A stretch of DNA of 35,623 nt, taken from DAOVFN01 sp964607835. Lineage in GTDB: Archaea; Aenigmatarchaeota; Aenigmatarchaeia; QMZP01. This document shows, one piece after another, positions 29,226 through 35,623 of this stretch. The position numbers and the translations under genes were made by a program. How positions within the stretch are numbered: position 1 is the stretch's first letter; each line of letters begins with the position of its first letter. The stretch spans positions 1-35,623 of the forward strand of contig CAZSLL010000013.1 in NCBI GenBank assembly GCA_964607835.1, read 5' to 3'. Below the pieces are notes generated by a model. That model saw only the letters and a program-made list of their open reading frames with translations, was not told the origin of the DNA and made no database searches.

Positions 29226-30389
29226 ATGCCAAACAAGACCCTTATGGACGGCAACGCAGCAGCGGCCTGGGGAGCCAGGCTCTCCAGGGTCCAGGTCGTG
29301 CCCAACTTCCCGGTCACCCCCCAGACCGAGATAATCGAGACCCTGGCGGGGTGGAGCGCTTCACGGAAATGGAGGGGAAGGTTCCTCCCTGTTGAGAGCG
29401 AACACTCCGTGCTCTCAGCTGCAGTGGCCTCGTCCGCCACAGGGGCCAGGGTGTTCACAGGATCCTCCTCTCAGGGGCTGGAGCTCATGCACGAGGTCAT
29501 GTACATTGCCTCAGGCATGCGGCTTCCCATAGTCATGATGAACGTGGCCAGGGCACTGTCCGCCCCAATCACATTGTGGCCTGACCACAACGACTTCCTG
29601 GACCAGCGCGACGCCGGGTGGCTAATGTTCGCGTGCGAGAGGAACCAGGAGGTACTGGACACGGTGATACAGGCCTTCAGGGTCTCCGAGGACACCAGGG
29701 TCATGCTTCCCAGCCTCATAAATCTGGACGGGTTCATACTATCCTACACGCGGGAGCCCACTGCCATCCCTGAGCAGAAGAAGGTGGACCGGTTCCTTCC
29801 CAGATACAAGCCCAAGGTGTACCTTGACCCAAAGAATCCCATGGCACTGGGCATAGGGGTCATGAAGGAGTACAGCTACTTCAGGAGCCAGTGCCACCTT
29901 GCCCAGAAGAACGCCCTCTCTGTCATCAGGGATGCCCAGACCCAGTTCGGCAGGAAGTTCGGGAGGCGCTACTCGCTGGTGGAGCCCTACATGATGGAGG
30001 GGGCAAAAGCCGCCATCGTGACCATGGGCGCCAACACCACCATAGCCCGCTCCGCGGTGAAGGCCCTGAGGAAGAGGGGAAAGAAAATCGGGCTTCTCCG
30101 CCTCCGCCTCATAAGGCCCTTCCCTGAGGCTGAGATAAGGAAGGCCCTCTCGGGCCTGGACGCCGTTGGTGTGGTGGACCAGAACCTGGCCCCGGGAAGA
30201 GGAGGCATAATGCACCCGGAAATCAAGGCCGCCCTCTACGACACGAGGATTCCGGTGAGCAGCTTCATAATCTCCCTCGGGGGCAAGCACATCTCAGGCA
30301 AGGAGTTCGAGACCATATGCGAGAAGACCCTGGCCACGGCCAGGACGAAGAAGCCCGTCACCATGTGGCAGGGCAAGTACCTGCGTTAG
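29226..30389 (+). CDS. porA: Pyruvate/2-oxoacid:ferredoxin oxidoreductase alpha subunit
   Basis: A 387-residue alpha subunit of a 2-oxoacid:ferredoxin oxidoreductase, which makes acyl-CoA and reduced ferredoxin. Family features: MDGNAAAAWGARLSRVQVVP, FPVTPQTEIIETLA, PVESEHSVLSAAVASSATGA, VFTGSSSQGLELMHEVMYIA, RALSAPITLWPDHND. The C-terminal part includes GLDAVGVVDQNLAPG. A complete enzyme also needs the thiamine-diphosphate beta subunit and usually gamma and delta subunits; none is adjacent here, where both flanking genes are on the other strand. A TATA-like catattttaa at about 29192-29201 lies 25 nt upstream. Confidence 0.93.
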   Translation: MPNKTLMDGNAAAAWGARLSRVQVVPNFPVTPQTEIIETLAGWSASRKWRGRFLPVESEHSVLSAAVASSATGARVFTGSSSQGLELMHEVMYIASGMRLPIVMMNVARALSAPITLWPDHNDFLDQRDAGWLMFACERNQEVLDTVIQAFRVSEDTRVMLPSLINLDGFILSYTREPTAIPEQKKVDRFLPRYKPKVYLDPKNPMALGIGVMKEYSYFRSQCHLAQKNALSVIRDAQTQFGRKFGRRYSLVEPYMMEGAKAAIVTMGANTTIARSAVKALRKRGKKIGLLRLRLIRPFPEAEIRKALSGLDAVGVVDQNLAPGRGGIMHPEIKAALYDTRIPVSSFIISLGGKHISGKEFETICEKTLATARTKKPVTMWQGKYLR

Positions 30390-31096
30390 ATCTGATTCTC
30401 ATTCCCCTCAATCAAGAGGAAGTCCGCGCCTGACTCCAGGGAGAAGCTCACGCTGTAATTCGCGTAGCTGGAGTCCATGAACGCCATTACCTTTCCCCTG
30501 GGCAGGTTCTCACCCAGCCTTTCAGGCACGGTGTACCCTGTGCCGCTCTGCGAGGAGGCCTCCCCGTCCAGGGATATGTTGAGCCAGTCCATGGGAAGCC
30601 ATTCCCCAAGGTCCTTCTGGTACACCCCCATGAGAAGGGTCCCGGTCTCGTAGTGCTGGCTGGACCCGATATCCCTTATGAACACCCGCAGGTGCCCGTT
30701 CTCGAGCACGTACGCCGGCTCTCCCCCGAGGCTGCCCTCATGCATTGAGGCCCCCAGGCTGGAGCCGCTGGCAACGTTGCCCAGGTACCTGGCAGACCTG
30801 GGCCTCACAGCAGAGCCCTCCGCGTCCAGCCTCCAGGAGAGCTCGTCCCCTTCGGGGTCCAGTGAGAGCCTTCCGGGCCCTGAGTCCAGGTCGAATATCC
30901 TCCTCGAGCCGTTGCCCTCTGAGGCCACCCTCTGGATGGTCTGGTCCAGGTCAGTGAAGGCCGCGGTCATGCTGTCCAGGGCGGCCGTGGCCTGCATCCT
31001 CTTGATGACCGGGAGCCCGGTCTGGTAAATCAAAGCCATGGCCGAGACCGTGATGGCGATGAACACGACAGCGGAAATAAGGGTAACGGCCTTCAT
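30386..31096 (-). CDS. Type IV pilin-like / secreted membrane-anchored protein
   Basis: A 236-residue protein. Leader MKA, then hydrophobic VTLISAVVFIAITVSAMALI, consistent with a K-A prepilin site. The ectodomain of about 200 residues is beta-rich, with GNGSRRIFDLDSGPGRLSLD, possible N-glycosylation sites (NGS, NIS, NYS) and no cysteines. There is no recognised domain. Its end overlaps the end of convergent porA by 4 nt, and it diverges from the UDP-glucose dehydrogenase gene. It is 7 kb from the pilus operon, so membership in that pilus is uncertain. Confidence 0.72.
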   Translation of the reverse strand: MKAVTLISAVVFIAITVSAMALIYQTGLPVIKRMQATAALDSMTAAFTDLDQTIQRVASEGNGSRRIFDLDSGPGRLSLDPEGDELSWRLDAEGSAVRPRSARYLGNVASGSSLGASMHEGSLGGEPAYVLENGHLRVFIRDIGSSQHYETGTLLMGVYQKDLGEWLPMDWLNISLDGEASSQSGTGYTVPERLGENLPRGKVMAFMDSSYANYSVSFSLESGADFLLIEGNENQI

Positions 31097-31116
31097 GCTA
31101 TTATGTTGTTTTTCCG

Positions 31117-31142
31117 GAAATAAATACCCTTATAAAATTTCC
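31117..31142. promoter_or_regulatory. Divergent TATA boxes for the pilin-like gene and UDP-glucose dehydrogenase
   Basis: ccttataaaa (31128-31137) lies about 28-37 nt before the rightward ATG. gggtatttatttcc (minus strand, about 31117-31130) lies about 21-34 nt before the leftward ATG. A third TATA-like ttataaatc at 31149-31157 is too close to the ATG to serve it. Confidence 0.5.
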
Positions 31143-31164
31143 ATGGCATTATAAATCGGTTCTC

Positions 31165-32457
31165 ATGAGGGTTGCCATCATCGGTACTGGTTACGCGGGC
31201 CTGGCCACAGGCGTGGGCCTGGCCGCCAAAGGCCACCGCGTCATATGCATGGACGTGGACGAGGTCAGGGTGGACAAGATAAAGGCAGGAATCTCCCCCA
31301 TATACGAGCCCGGGCTCCAGGAGGAGATGCGCAAGGCAATGAGGGAGGACAGGCTCGAGGCCACCACCAAGCTCGACCACGCCATGAGGAACAGCGAGGT
31401 GAGCTTAATATGCGTTCCCACGCCCCCAAAGAAGGACGGCAGCATCGACCTCAGGTTCATAGAGCAGGTTTCCAGGGACATGGGAAAAATCCTCAAGGAT
31501 ATTGATGATTACCATGTTATTGTTGTCAAGAGCACGGTTGTGCCTGAAACCACTGAGAGGGTGGTCATACCCAACCTCGAGGAGCACTCAGGCAAGAAGG
31601 CAGGAGAGCACTTCGGCGTGGGCATGGTGCCCGAGTTCCTGAGGGAGGGTACTGCCCTCAGGGACGTCATGGAGCCCGACAGGATAGTGATAGGCGAGCT
31701 GGATTCCCGCTCAGGAGAGGCCCTGGTGAAGCTCCACTCTGTGTTTGAGACCCCCATCATGAGGACCCAGCTCAGGGTGGCAGAGCTGGTCAAGTACGCC
31801 TCCAACGCCTTCCTGGCCACCAAGATATCCTTCACCAACGAGATAGGCAACATAGCAAAGAAGCTGGGAATTGACGCGTACGAGGTCATGAAGGGTGTGG
31901 GGCTGGACCACAGGGTGTCCCCGCACTTCCTCAGGGCAGGCATAGGCTTCGGGGGCTCATGCTTCCCAAAGGACGTGCTGGCCCTTGTGAGAAAGGGAAG
32001 CCTCATGGGATACGAGCCCGGGCTCCTGGACGAGGCCCTCAAGGTCAACGCAAGGCAGCCCCTGAGGCTGGTGGACATACTCAAGAAGAGGGCAGGCAGC
32101 CTCAAGGGAAAGAGTATTGCCGTCCTGGGCCTGGCCTTCAAGGCCGAGACCGACGACATAAGGGAGTCCCCTGTCATCAGGATAGTGAACGAGCTTATTG
32201 ACCAGGGAGCAAAGGTAAGGGCATACGACCCCAAGGCCACTGAGAACTTCAGGGGGCTGTTCAGGAAGATTGACTACGCCCCCAACGTCAGGGATGCCGT
32301 TCGCGGGGCTGATGCCTGCCTGGTGCTCACTGACTGGCCTGAGTTCAGGGAGCTCACTGACCAGGACTTCTCAGGCATGGGGGAGAGAATCATAATAGAG
32401 GGGAGGCGCGCCCTTAACCCGAACAAGGTGTCTGATTTCGAGGGCGTGTGCTGGTAG
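31165..32457 (+). CDS. ugd: UDP-glucose 6-dehydrogenase family protein
   Basis: A 430-residue enzyme oxidising a UDP-hexose to the uronic acid with two NAD+. Features: N-terminal Rossmann MRVAIIGTGYAGLATGVGLA, PTPPKKDGSIDL, VPEFLREGTALRD, and the catalytic-Cys motif GFGGSCFPKD (Cys near 267). The C-terminal UDP-binding domain includes SIAVLGLAFKAETDDIRESP. A UDP-ManNAc dehydrogenase is the close alternative. Neighbouring sugar nucleotidyltransferase and UDP-glucuronate decarboxylase genes favour UDP-glucose as substrate. It is the entry step to UDP-glucuronate for surface glycans. Confidence 0.92.
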   Translation: MRVAIIGTGYAGLATGVGLAAKGHRVICMDVDEVRVDKIKAGISPIYEPGLQEEMRKAMREDRLEATTKLDHAMRNSEVSLICVPTPPKKDGSIDLRFIEQVSRDMGKILKDIDDYHVIVVKSTVVPETTERVVIPNLEEHSGKKAGEHFGVGMVPEFLREGTALRDVMEPDRIVIGELDSRSGEALVKLHSVFETPIMRTQLRVAELVKYASNAFLATKISFTNEIGNIAKKLGIDAYEVMKGVGLDHRVSPHFLRAGIGFGGSCFPKDVLALVRKGSLMGYEPGLLDEALKVNARQPLRLVDILKKRAGSLKGKSIAVLGLAFKAETDDIRESPVIRIVNELIDQGAKVRAYDPKATENFRGLFRKIDYAPNVRDAVRGADACLVLTDWPEFRELTDQDFSGMGERIIIEGRRALNPNKVSDFEGVCW

Positions 32458-33474
32458 CTATTCCTGAAGCCTTATGGGCCTTTTGTACCATATTGCCAGC
32501 CCGGCTGGTATGTAAACCATGTAGGACAGCAGGAATATCATTATCGACAGCGAGACAGCGGCCTCCGCCGCTATGCCCAGGATTCCCAGGAACACCACCA
32601 GGGCCACATCCCTGGTCCCCACGCCCGAGAATGAGATGGGCAGGGTGTCCAGCAGCACCACCACGGGCATCACAGAGAGCAGGAAGAAATAGCCCACCGG
32701 AATGGAGAGTGCCTGTGCAATGAGCCAGAACTGGAATATTGCAATGAGCCAGGACAGTGCGCTGAGGAGCACAGAGGCAGCCACCAGGGAGCCTCCCTTC
32801 CTTATCTTCCCCATGCCCTCATAGAAATCCTGGAACACGCTCCTGAGCCTGTTCTTGTACTTCCCCGGAACGAACCTGTTGAAAAGGGGCCTGGAGAGCC
32901 TCCTCACGAACTCCCCCCTGGTGAGGACCAGGGAGACCCCGGCCACGAAAACCCCGAAGAATGCCACCAGCAGGGGAAAAAAACCTGTGTCCACTGCACC
33001 GCTGTAGGAGGCCAGGAAGGCCAGGCCGCCTGTGAGTGCCAGGGTGAAGAGAATCATCATGTCTATTATCCTGTCAGTGACCACAGTGGAAATCCCGCCG
33101 CCTGTGGGCATGTGCTTCTTTAGATAGTAGACCTTGGTCATCTCCCCTATCCTTCCCGGGGTCACTATGCCGAGGACAAAACCCACCAGCCAGGCCTGAA
33201 GGCACCTGGCGAGGGGAGGCCTGGCCCCGTAGGCGTGGGTTATGAGCTTCCACTTCCCTGCCTTTATGAGGAGCACAGGGACGTCTATGGCCAGCACGAG
33301 CACGAGCAGACCGGCATCTGCCTCCAGCAGGATGACCGCCATGGCAGGGAGGTCTGTGTTTAGCAGGACTGCTGCGAAGATGAGGATGCCCACAAGGGGA
33401 AGGAGCTTTGACTTTTCCATGCCCAGCATCTTTATTAGAGCACGCTGGATTAAAATATCCCTGGTTTCACCCAT
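32458..33474 (-). CDS. Flippase-like integral membrane protein (LPG synthase TM / UPF0104 family)
   Basis: A 338-residue membrane protein with about eight to nine hydrophobic helices. Family markers are KLITHAYGARPPLARCLQAW, GFVLGIVTPGRIGEMTKVYY (the TPGR-x-GE motif) and LLDTLPISFSGVGTRDVALV. This family includes AglD-type proteins and the membrane part of lysyl-phosphatidylglycerol synthase, and is often seen in glycan loci. Its activity here is unknown. The start may be later (ATGs at codons 16 and 19), because a TATA-like sequence sits almost on the first ATG. It lies antisense between sugar genes and ends right at the end of the dehydrogenase gene. Confidence 0.86.
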   Translation of the reverse strand: MGETRDILIQRALIKMLGMEKSKLLPLVGILIFAAVLLNTDLPAMAVILLEADAGLLVLVLAIDVPVLLIKAGKWKLITHAYGARPPLARCLQAWLVGFVLGIVTPGRIGEMTKVYYLKKHMPTGGGISTVVTDRIIDMMILFTLALTGGLAFLASYSGAVDTGFFPLLVAFFGVFVAGVSLVLTRGEFVRRLSRPLFNRFVPGKYKNRLRSVFQDFYEGMGKIRKGGSLVAASVLLSALSWLIAIFQFWLIAQALSIPVGYFFLLSVMPVVVLLDTLPISFSGVGTRDVALVVFLGILGIAAEAAVSLSIMIFLLSYMVYIPAGLAIWYKRPIRLQE

Positions 33475-33507
33475 GCTTATAAATCAGAACAGGAGGATAT
33501 CCTTCAT

Positions 33508-34332
33508 ATGAAAGCCATAGTCCTGGCAGCTGGGAAGGGAACCAGACTAAGGCCCCTCACCTACGGGGTGCCCAAGCCGCTTCTGCCTCTTGAGGGAAGG
33601 CCCATGCTGGACTGGGTGCTCAGGAGCATAGTGTCTGACAGCAGCATAGACGAGGTTTTCGTGGGCATATCCGGGACCTCGGGCAAGGAGCTTGACGAGA
33701 GGATTCTCTCCCACACGCACGGAATATGCATTGACAGCTACCTCAAGAACGTGGACTACGGGGTTCCTGTCAGCACGGTGGCCACCCCGCAGAGGGAGAC
33801 TGCAGGGGACATATTGCACATTCTTCAGGAGCACGACATCAGGGAGGGCCCCCTGCTGGTGGCATACGGGGACAACCTGACATCCTTCAGCATTGGCGAG
33901 ATGATAAAGTACCACAATTCCTGCAGGGAAAGGCTGGGGACCTCTGCAACTGTGCTGCTGTTCGAGGCCCCTGAGAGCGAGGTCAACAGGTTCGGCATCG
34001 CTGACGTGGAGAACAGCTCTGACTACACGCTCATCAAATCATTCGTGGAGAAGCCAAGGCTGGAGGACGCGCCCTCCAGGCTGGCCAACGGGGGCTACTA
34101 CATACTCGAGGTGGGGGACATCCTGGAGAGCTTTCCCAGGGAGAAGATAAAGGTGGAGCAGTCCATATTCCCCGAGCTCGCGAAGCAGGGAAAGCTAGCT
34201 GGCTACATATCCAGGCTTCCCTTCTGGCTGGACATATCCACTGTTGAGGCCTACAAGGAGGCCAGCAAGATGGCACACGAGGGGCTCATAATCCCTCCCC
34301 CAATAAACAACCACAGGGAGGAAGGGGAATGA
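33508..34332 (+). CDS. Sugar-1-phosphate nucleotidyltransferase
   Basis: A 274-residue enzyme of the glucose-1-phosphate uridylyl/thymidylyltransferase family that makes NDP-sugars. The signature LAAGKGTRLRPLTYGVPKPL is at the N-terminus. LLVAYGDNLTSFSIGEMI holds the metal-site Asp, and KSFVEKPRLEDAPS and NGGYYILE follow. It lacks the C-terminal left-handed beta helix of GlmU-like enzymes. A Shine-Dalgarno sequence (aggaggatat) lies at 33492-33501 and a TATA-like cttataaat at about 33478-33486. Its stop overlaps the next start (ATGA). By context it probably supplies UDP-glucose, but dTDP-glucose cannot be excluded. Confidence 0.9.
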   Translation: MKAIVLAAGKGTRLRPLTYGVPKPLLPLEGRPMLDWVLRSIVSDSSIDEVFVGISGTSGKELDERILSHTHGICIDSYLKNVDYGVPVSTVATPQRETAGDILHILQEHDIREGPLLVAYGDNLTSFSIGEMIKYHNSCRERLGTSATVLLFEAPESEVNRFGIADVENSSDYTLIKSFVEKPRLEDAPSRLANGGYYILEVGDILESFPREKIKVEQSIFPELAKQGKLAGYISRLPFWLDISTVEAYKEASKMAHEGLIIPPPINNHREEGE

Positions 34333-35261
34333 AATGCGTGGTTACCGGCGGCGCGGGTTTCATAGGCTCCGGGCTGTGCGAATCCCTTCTCTCCAAGGGG
34401 CATTCTGTCATATGCGTTGACAATCTGGTCACTGGAAGGGAGGGCAACATTGAGCACCTCAAGGAGAGCGACTCCTTCTCCTTCCTTCAGCAGGACGTCT
34501 CAAAGGGGCTCTCTGTGGAGGGAGGGATTGACTGCATATTCCACCTGGCTTCGCCTGCCTCTCCTGTTGACTACCAGGAGCTTCCCATCGAGACCATGAT
34601 GGCCAACTCCATGGGAACGCTGCACGCCCTTGAGATGGCCAGGGGAAAGGGGGCGCGGTTCCTGCTCGCCTCTACCTCAGAAGTCTACGGGGACCCCATC
34701 GAGCACCCCCAGAAAGAGGAGCACTGGGGCAACGTGAACCCTGTGGGGCCAAGGAGCTGCTACGACGAGTCCAAGCGTTTCGCTGAGGCCCTGGCCATGT
34801 CATTCAGGAGAATCCACAAGCTTGATGTCCGGATCGCCAGGATTTTCAACACATATGGCCCGAGGATGAGGAAGGATGACGGAAGGGTCATACCCAACTT
34901 CATAACCCAGGCCACCTCAGGCAAGCCCATAACCGTGTACGGGGACGGGAAGCAGACCAGGAGCTTCTGCTATGTGGAGGACATGGTGAAGGGCCTGGAG
35001 GCCCTGATGCTCAGTGACCAGGCATCCGGGGAGATATTCAACCTGGGAAACCCGGATGAGCACACCATACTCGAGATAGCGGAGAAGGTGAAGGAGCTCA
35101 CGGGAAGCAGCTCGGAGCTTTCCTTCAGGGAGCTCCCGGAGGACGACCCCAGGAAGAGAAGACCTGATATAACTAAGATTAAGAAAAAGGTTTTATGGTC
35201 ACCAGATATCGATATTGGGACTGGAATAAAGAATACCATTAATTGGTTCATAGCTGAGTGA
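34329..35261 (+). CDS. UDP-glucuronate decarboxylase (UDP-xylose synthase), SDR family
   Basis: A 310-residue NAD-dependent extended SDR. The Rossmann glycine motif is TGGAGFIGSG (6-15). The active site has TSEVYGDP, and Y145-x3-K149 in SCYDESKR. The run ARIFNTYGPRMRKDDGRVIP with YGDGKQTRSFCYVEDM is typical of UXS enzymes, which convert UDP-glucuronate to UDP-xylose. A different NDP-sugar epimerase is possible, but the nearby dehydrogenase supplies the right substrate. It is coupled to the nucleotidyltransferase by ATGA overlap. The last 35 codons turn sharply AT-rich, unlike the rest of the gene. Confidence 0.88.
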   Translation: MKCVVTGGAGFIGSGLCESLLSKGHSVICVDNLVTGREGNIEHLKESDSFSFLQQDVSKGLSVEGGIDCIFHLASPASPVDYQELPIETMMANSMGTLHALEMARGKGARFLLASTSEVYGDPIEHPQKEEHWGNVNPVGPRSCYDESKRFAEALAMSFRRIHKLDVRIARIFNTYGPRMRKDDGRVIPNFITQATSGKPITVYGDGKQTRSFCYVEDMVKGLEALMLSDQASGEIFNLGNPDEHTILEIAEKVKELTGSSSELSFRELPEDDPRKRRPDITKIKKKVLWSPDIDIGTGIKNTINWFIAE

Positions 35262-35265
35262 TGCA

Positions 35266-35623
35266 ATGAGAAAAGATGATGTAAGAAAACATTTTGAAGG
35301 AATAGCATATTCTTATGATAACTATAAAGAAAAAAATTCGTATTATTATCAACATTTGAAAAAAATTCTATTTGAGTTGAATCATAATTTTTTCTACAAG
35401 TCTGTGCTTGATGTTGGTTGTGGTACTGGAGAACTTCTAAACTTTTTAAAACCATACAGAGGAGTAGGCATTGATATTAGCAGAGAAATGACAGATATTG
35501 GGAGAGAAAAATTCGAGCAATATGAATTCGTATCATCAGATATTGATGGATTAGAAACTAATGAGAAGTTTGATTTAATTATAGGATTTTTTTTTATTAT
35601 ATTTTTTAAATTTGGTTTTTTTC
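35266..35623 (+). CDS. SAM-dependent methyltransferase, class I, 3' end outside window
   Basis: The first 119 residues are visible, starting MRKDDVRKHFEGIAYSYDNY. SAM-binding motif I is VLDVGCGTGELL, followed by YRGVGIDISREM (acidic motif II) and KFDLIIG (motif IV), so this is a Rossmann-fold methyltransferase. The start is 4 nt after the decarboxylase stop, so it is probably in the sugar operon and may methylate a sugar or lipid-linked glycan. The sequence is strongly AT-rich compared with the rest of the window. The last 40 nt are almost pure A/T with long T runs and translate to an odd Phe/Ile-rich stretch, which may be a sequencing or assembly artefact near a contig end. Confidence 0.8.
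   Translation, partial: MRKDDVRKHFEGIAYSYDNYKEKNSYYYQHLKKILFELNHNFFYKSVLDVGCGTGELLNFLKPYRGVGIDISREMTDIGREKFEQYEFVSSDIDGLETNEKFDLIIGFFFIIFFKFGFF

Noticed and set aside
1..35623. CRISPR array, rRNA, transposase or integrase genes
   Set aside because: No regularly spaced repeats, rRNA-like stretches or recognisable transposase/integrase proteins were seen on either strand.

Overview
The window is chromosomal DNA from an archaeon. The evidence is an archaeal-type AspRS, class I LysRS, PCNA, group II chaperonin (thermosome), RNA polymerase subunit F next to ribosomal protein L21e and DUF655, archaeal Ogg2, TYW1 and Trm56, class III signal peptides, TATA boxes 20-40 nt upstream of many starts, and tRNA introns with bulge-helix-bulge (BHB) junctions. 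The DNA is visibly GC-rich except at the right edge. A DPANN lineage such as Micrarchaeota is possible, because unusual tRNA introns are known there, but the window does not prove it.

Layout. 1-3000: a partial pilin-like gene, aspS, an OB-fold protein and PCNA. 3000-5550: rubrerythrin, an EncFtn-type ferritin-like protein, and the overlapping set endonuclease III / GIY-YIG protein / Ogg2, which looks like an iron, peroxide and oxidative DNA repair island. 5550-7670: tRNA modification enzymes TYW1 and Trm56, an orphan ORF and a Mth938-like protein. 7760-8440: two tandem paralogous pilin-like proteins. 8630-12400: ScpA-ScpB, class I LysRS, a small conserved ORF and a ferredoxin lacking one expected cysteine. 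12400-13860: two Nudix hydrolases and two intron-containing tRNA genes. 13860-17560: two RimK-like ATP-grasp proteins, an uncharacterised 327-residue protein and an MscS-like channel. 17600-23390: a leftward type IV pilus operon (coiled-coil protein, three pilin-like proteins, secretion ATPase, two TadC-type membrane proteins). 23500-27770: thermosome, a third intron-containing tRNA, two CBS-pair proteins, DUF655, rpoF and rpl21e. 27830-31100: a coiled-coil protein, a lone PorA subunit and another pilin-like protein. 31160-35623: UDP-sugar genes (UDP-glucose dehydrogenase, flippase-like membrane protein, sugar nucleotidyltransferase, UDP-glucuronate decarboxylase), then an AT-rich partial methyltransferase.

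The most unusual content is in the tRNAs. All three genes, Pro(GGG), Arg(UCU) and Ile(UAU), carry an intron inside the T-loop at position 59/60. Arg and Ile carry a second, canonical intron at 37/38. The Ile gene has a UAU anticodon, which is rare in Archaea. The 5' end of tRNA-Pro is also duplicated 82 bp upstream around a 10-bp inverted repeat. Trm56, which methylates C56 in the T-loop, is encoded about 6 kb away.
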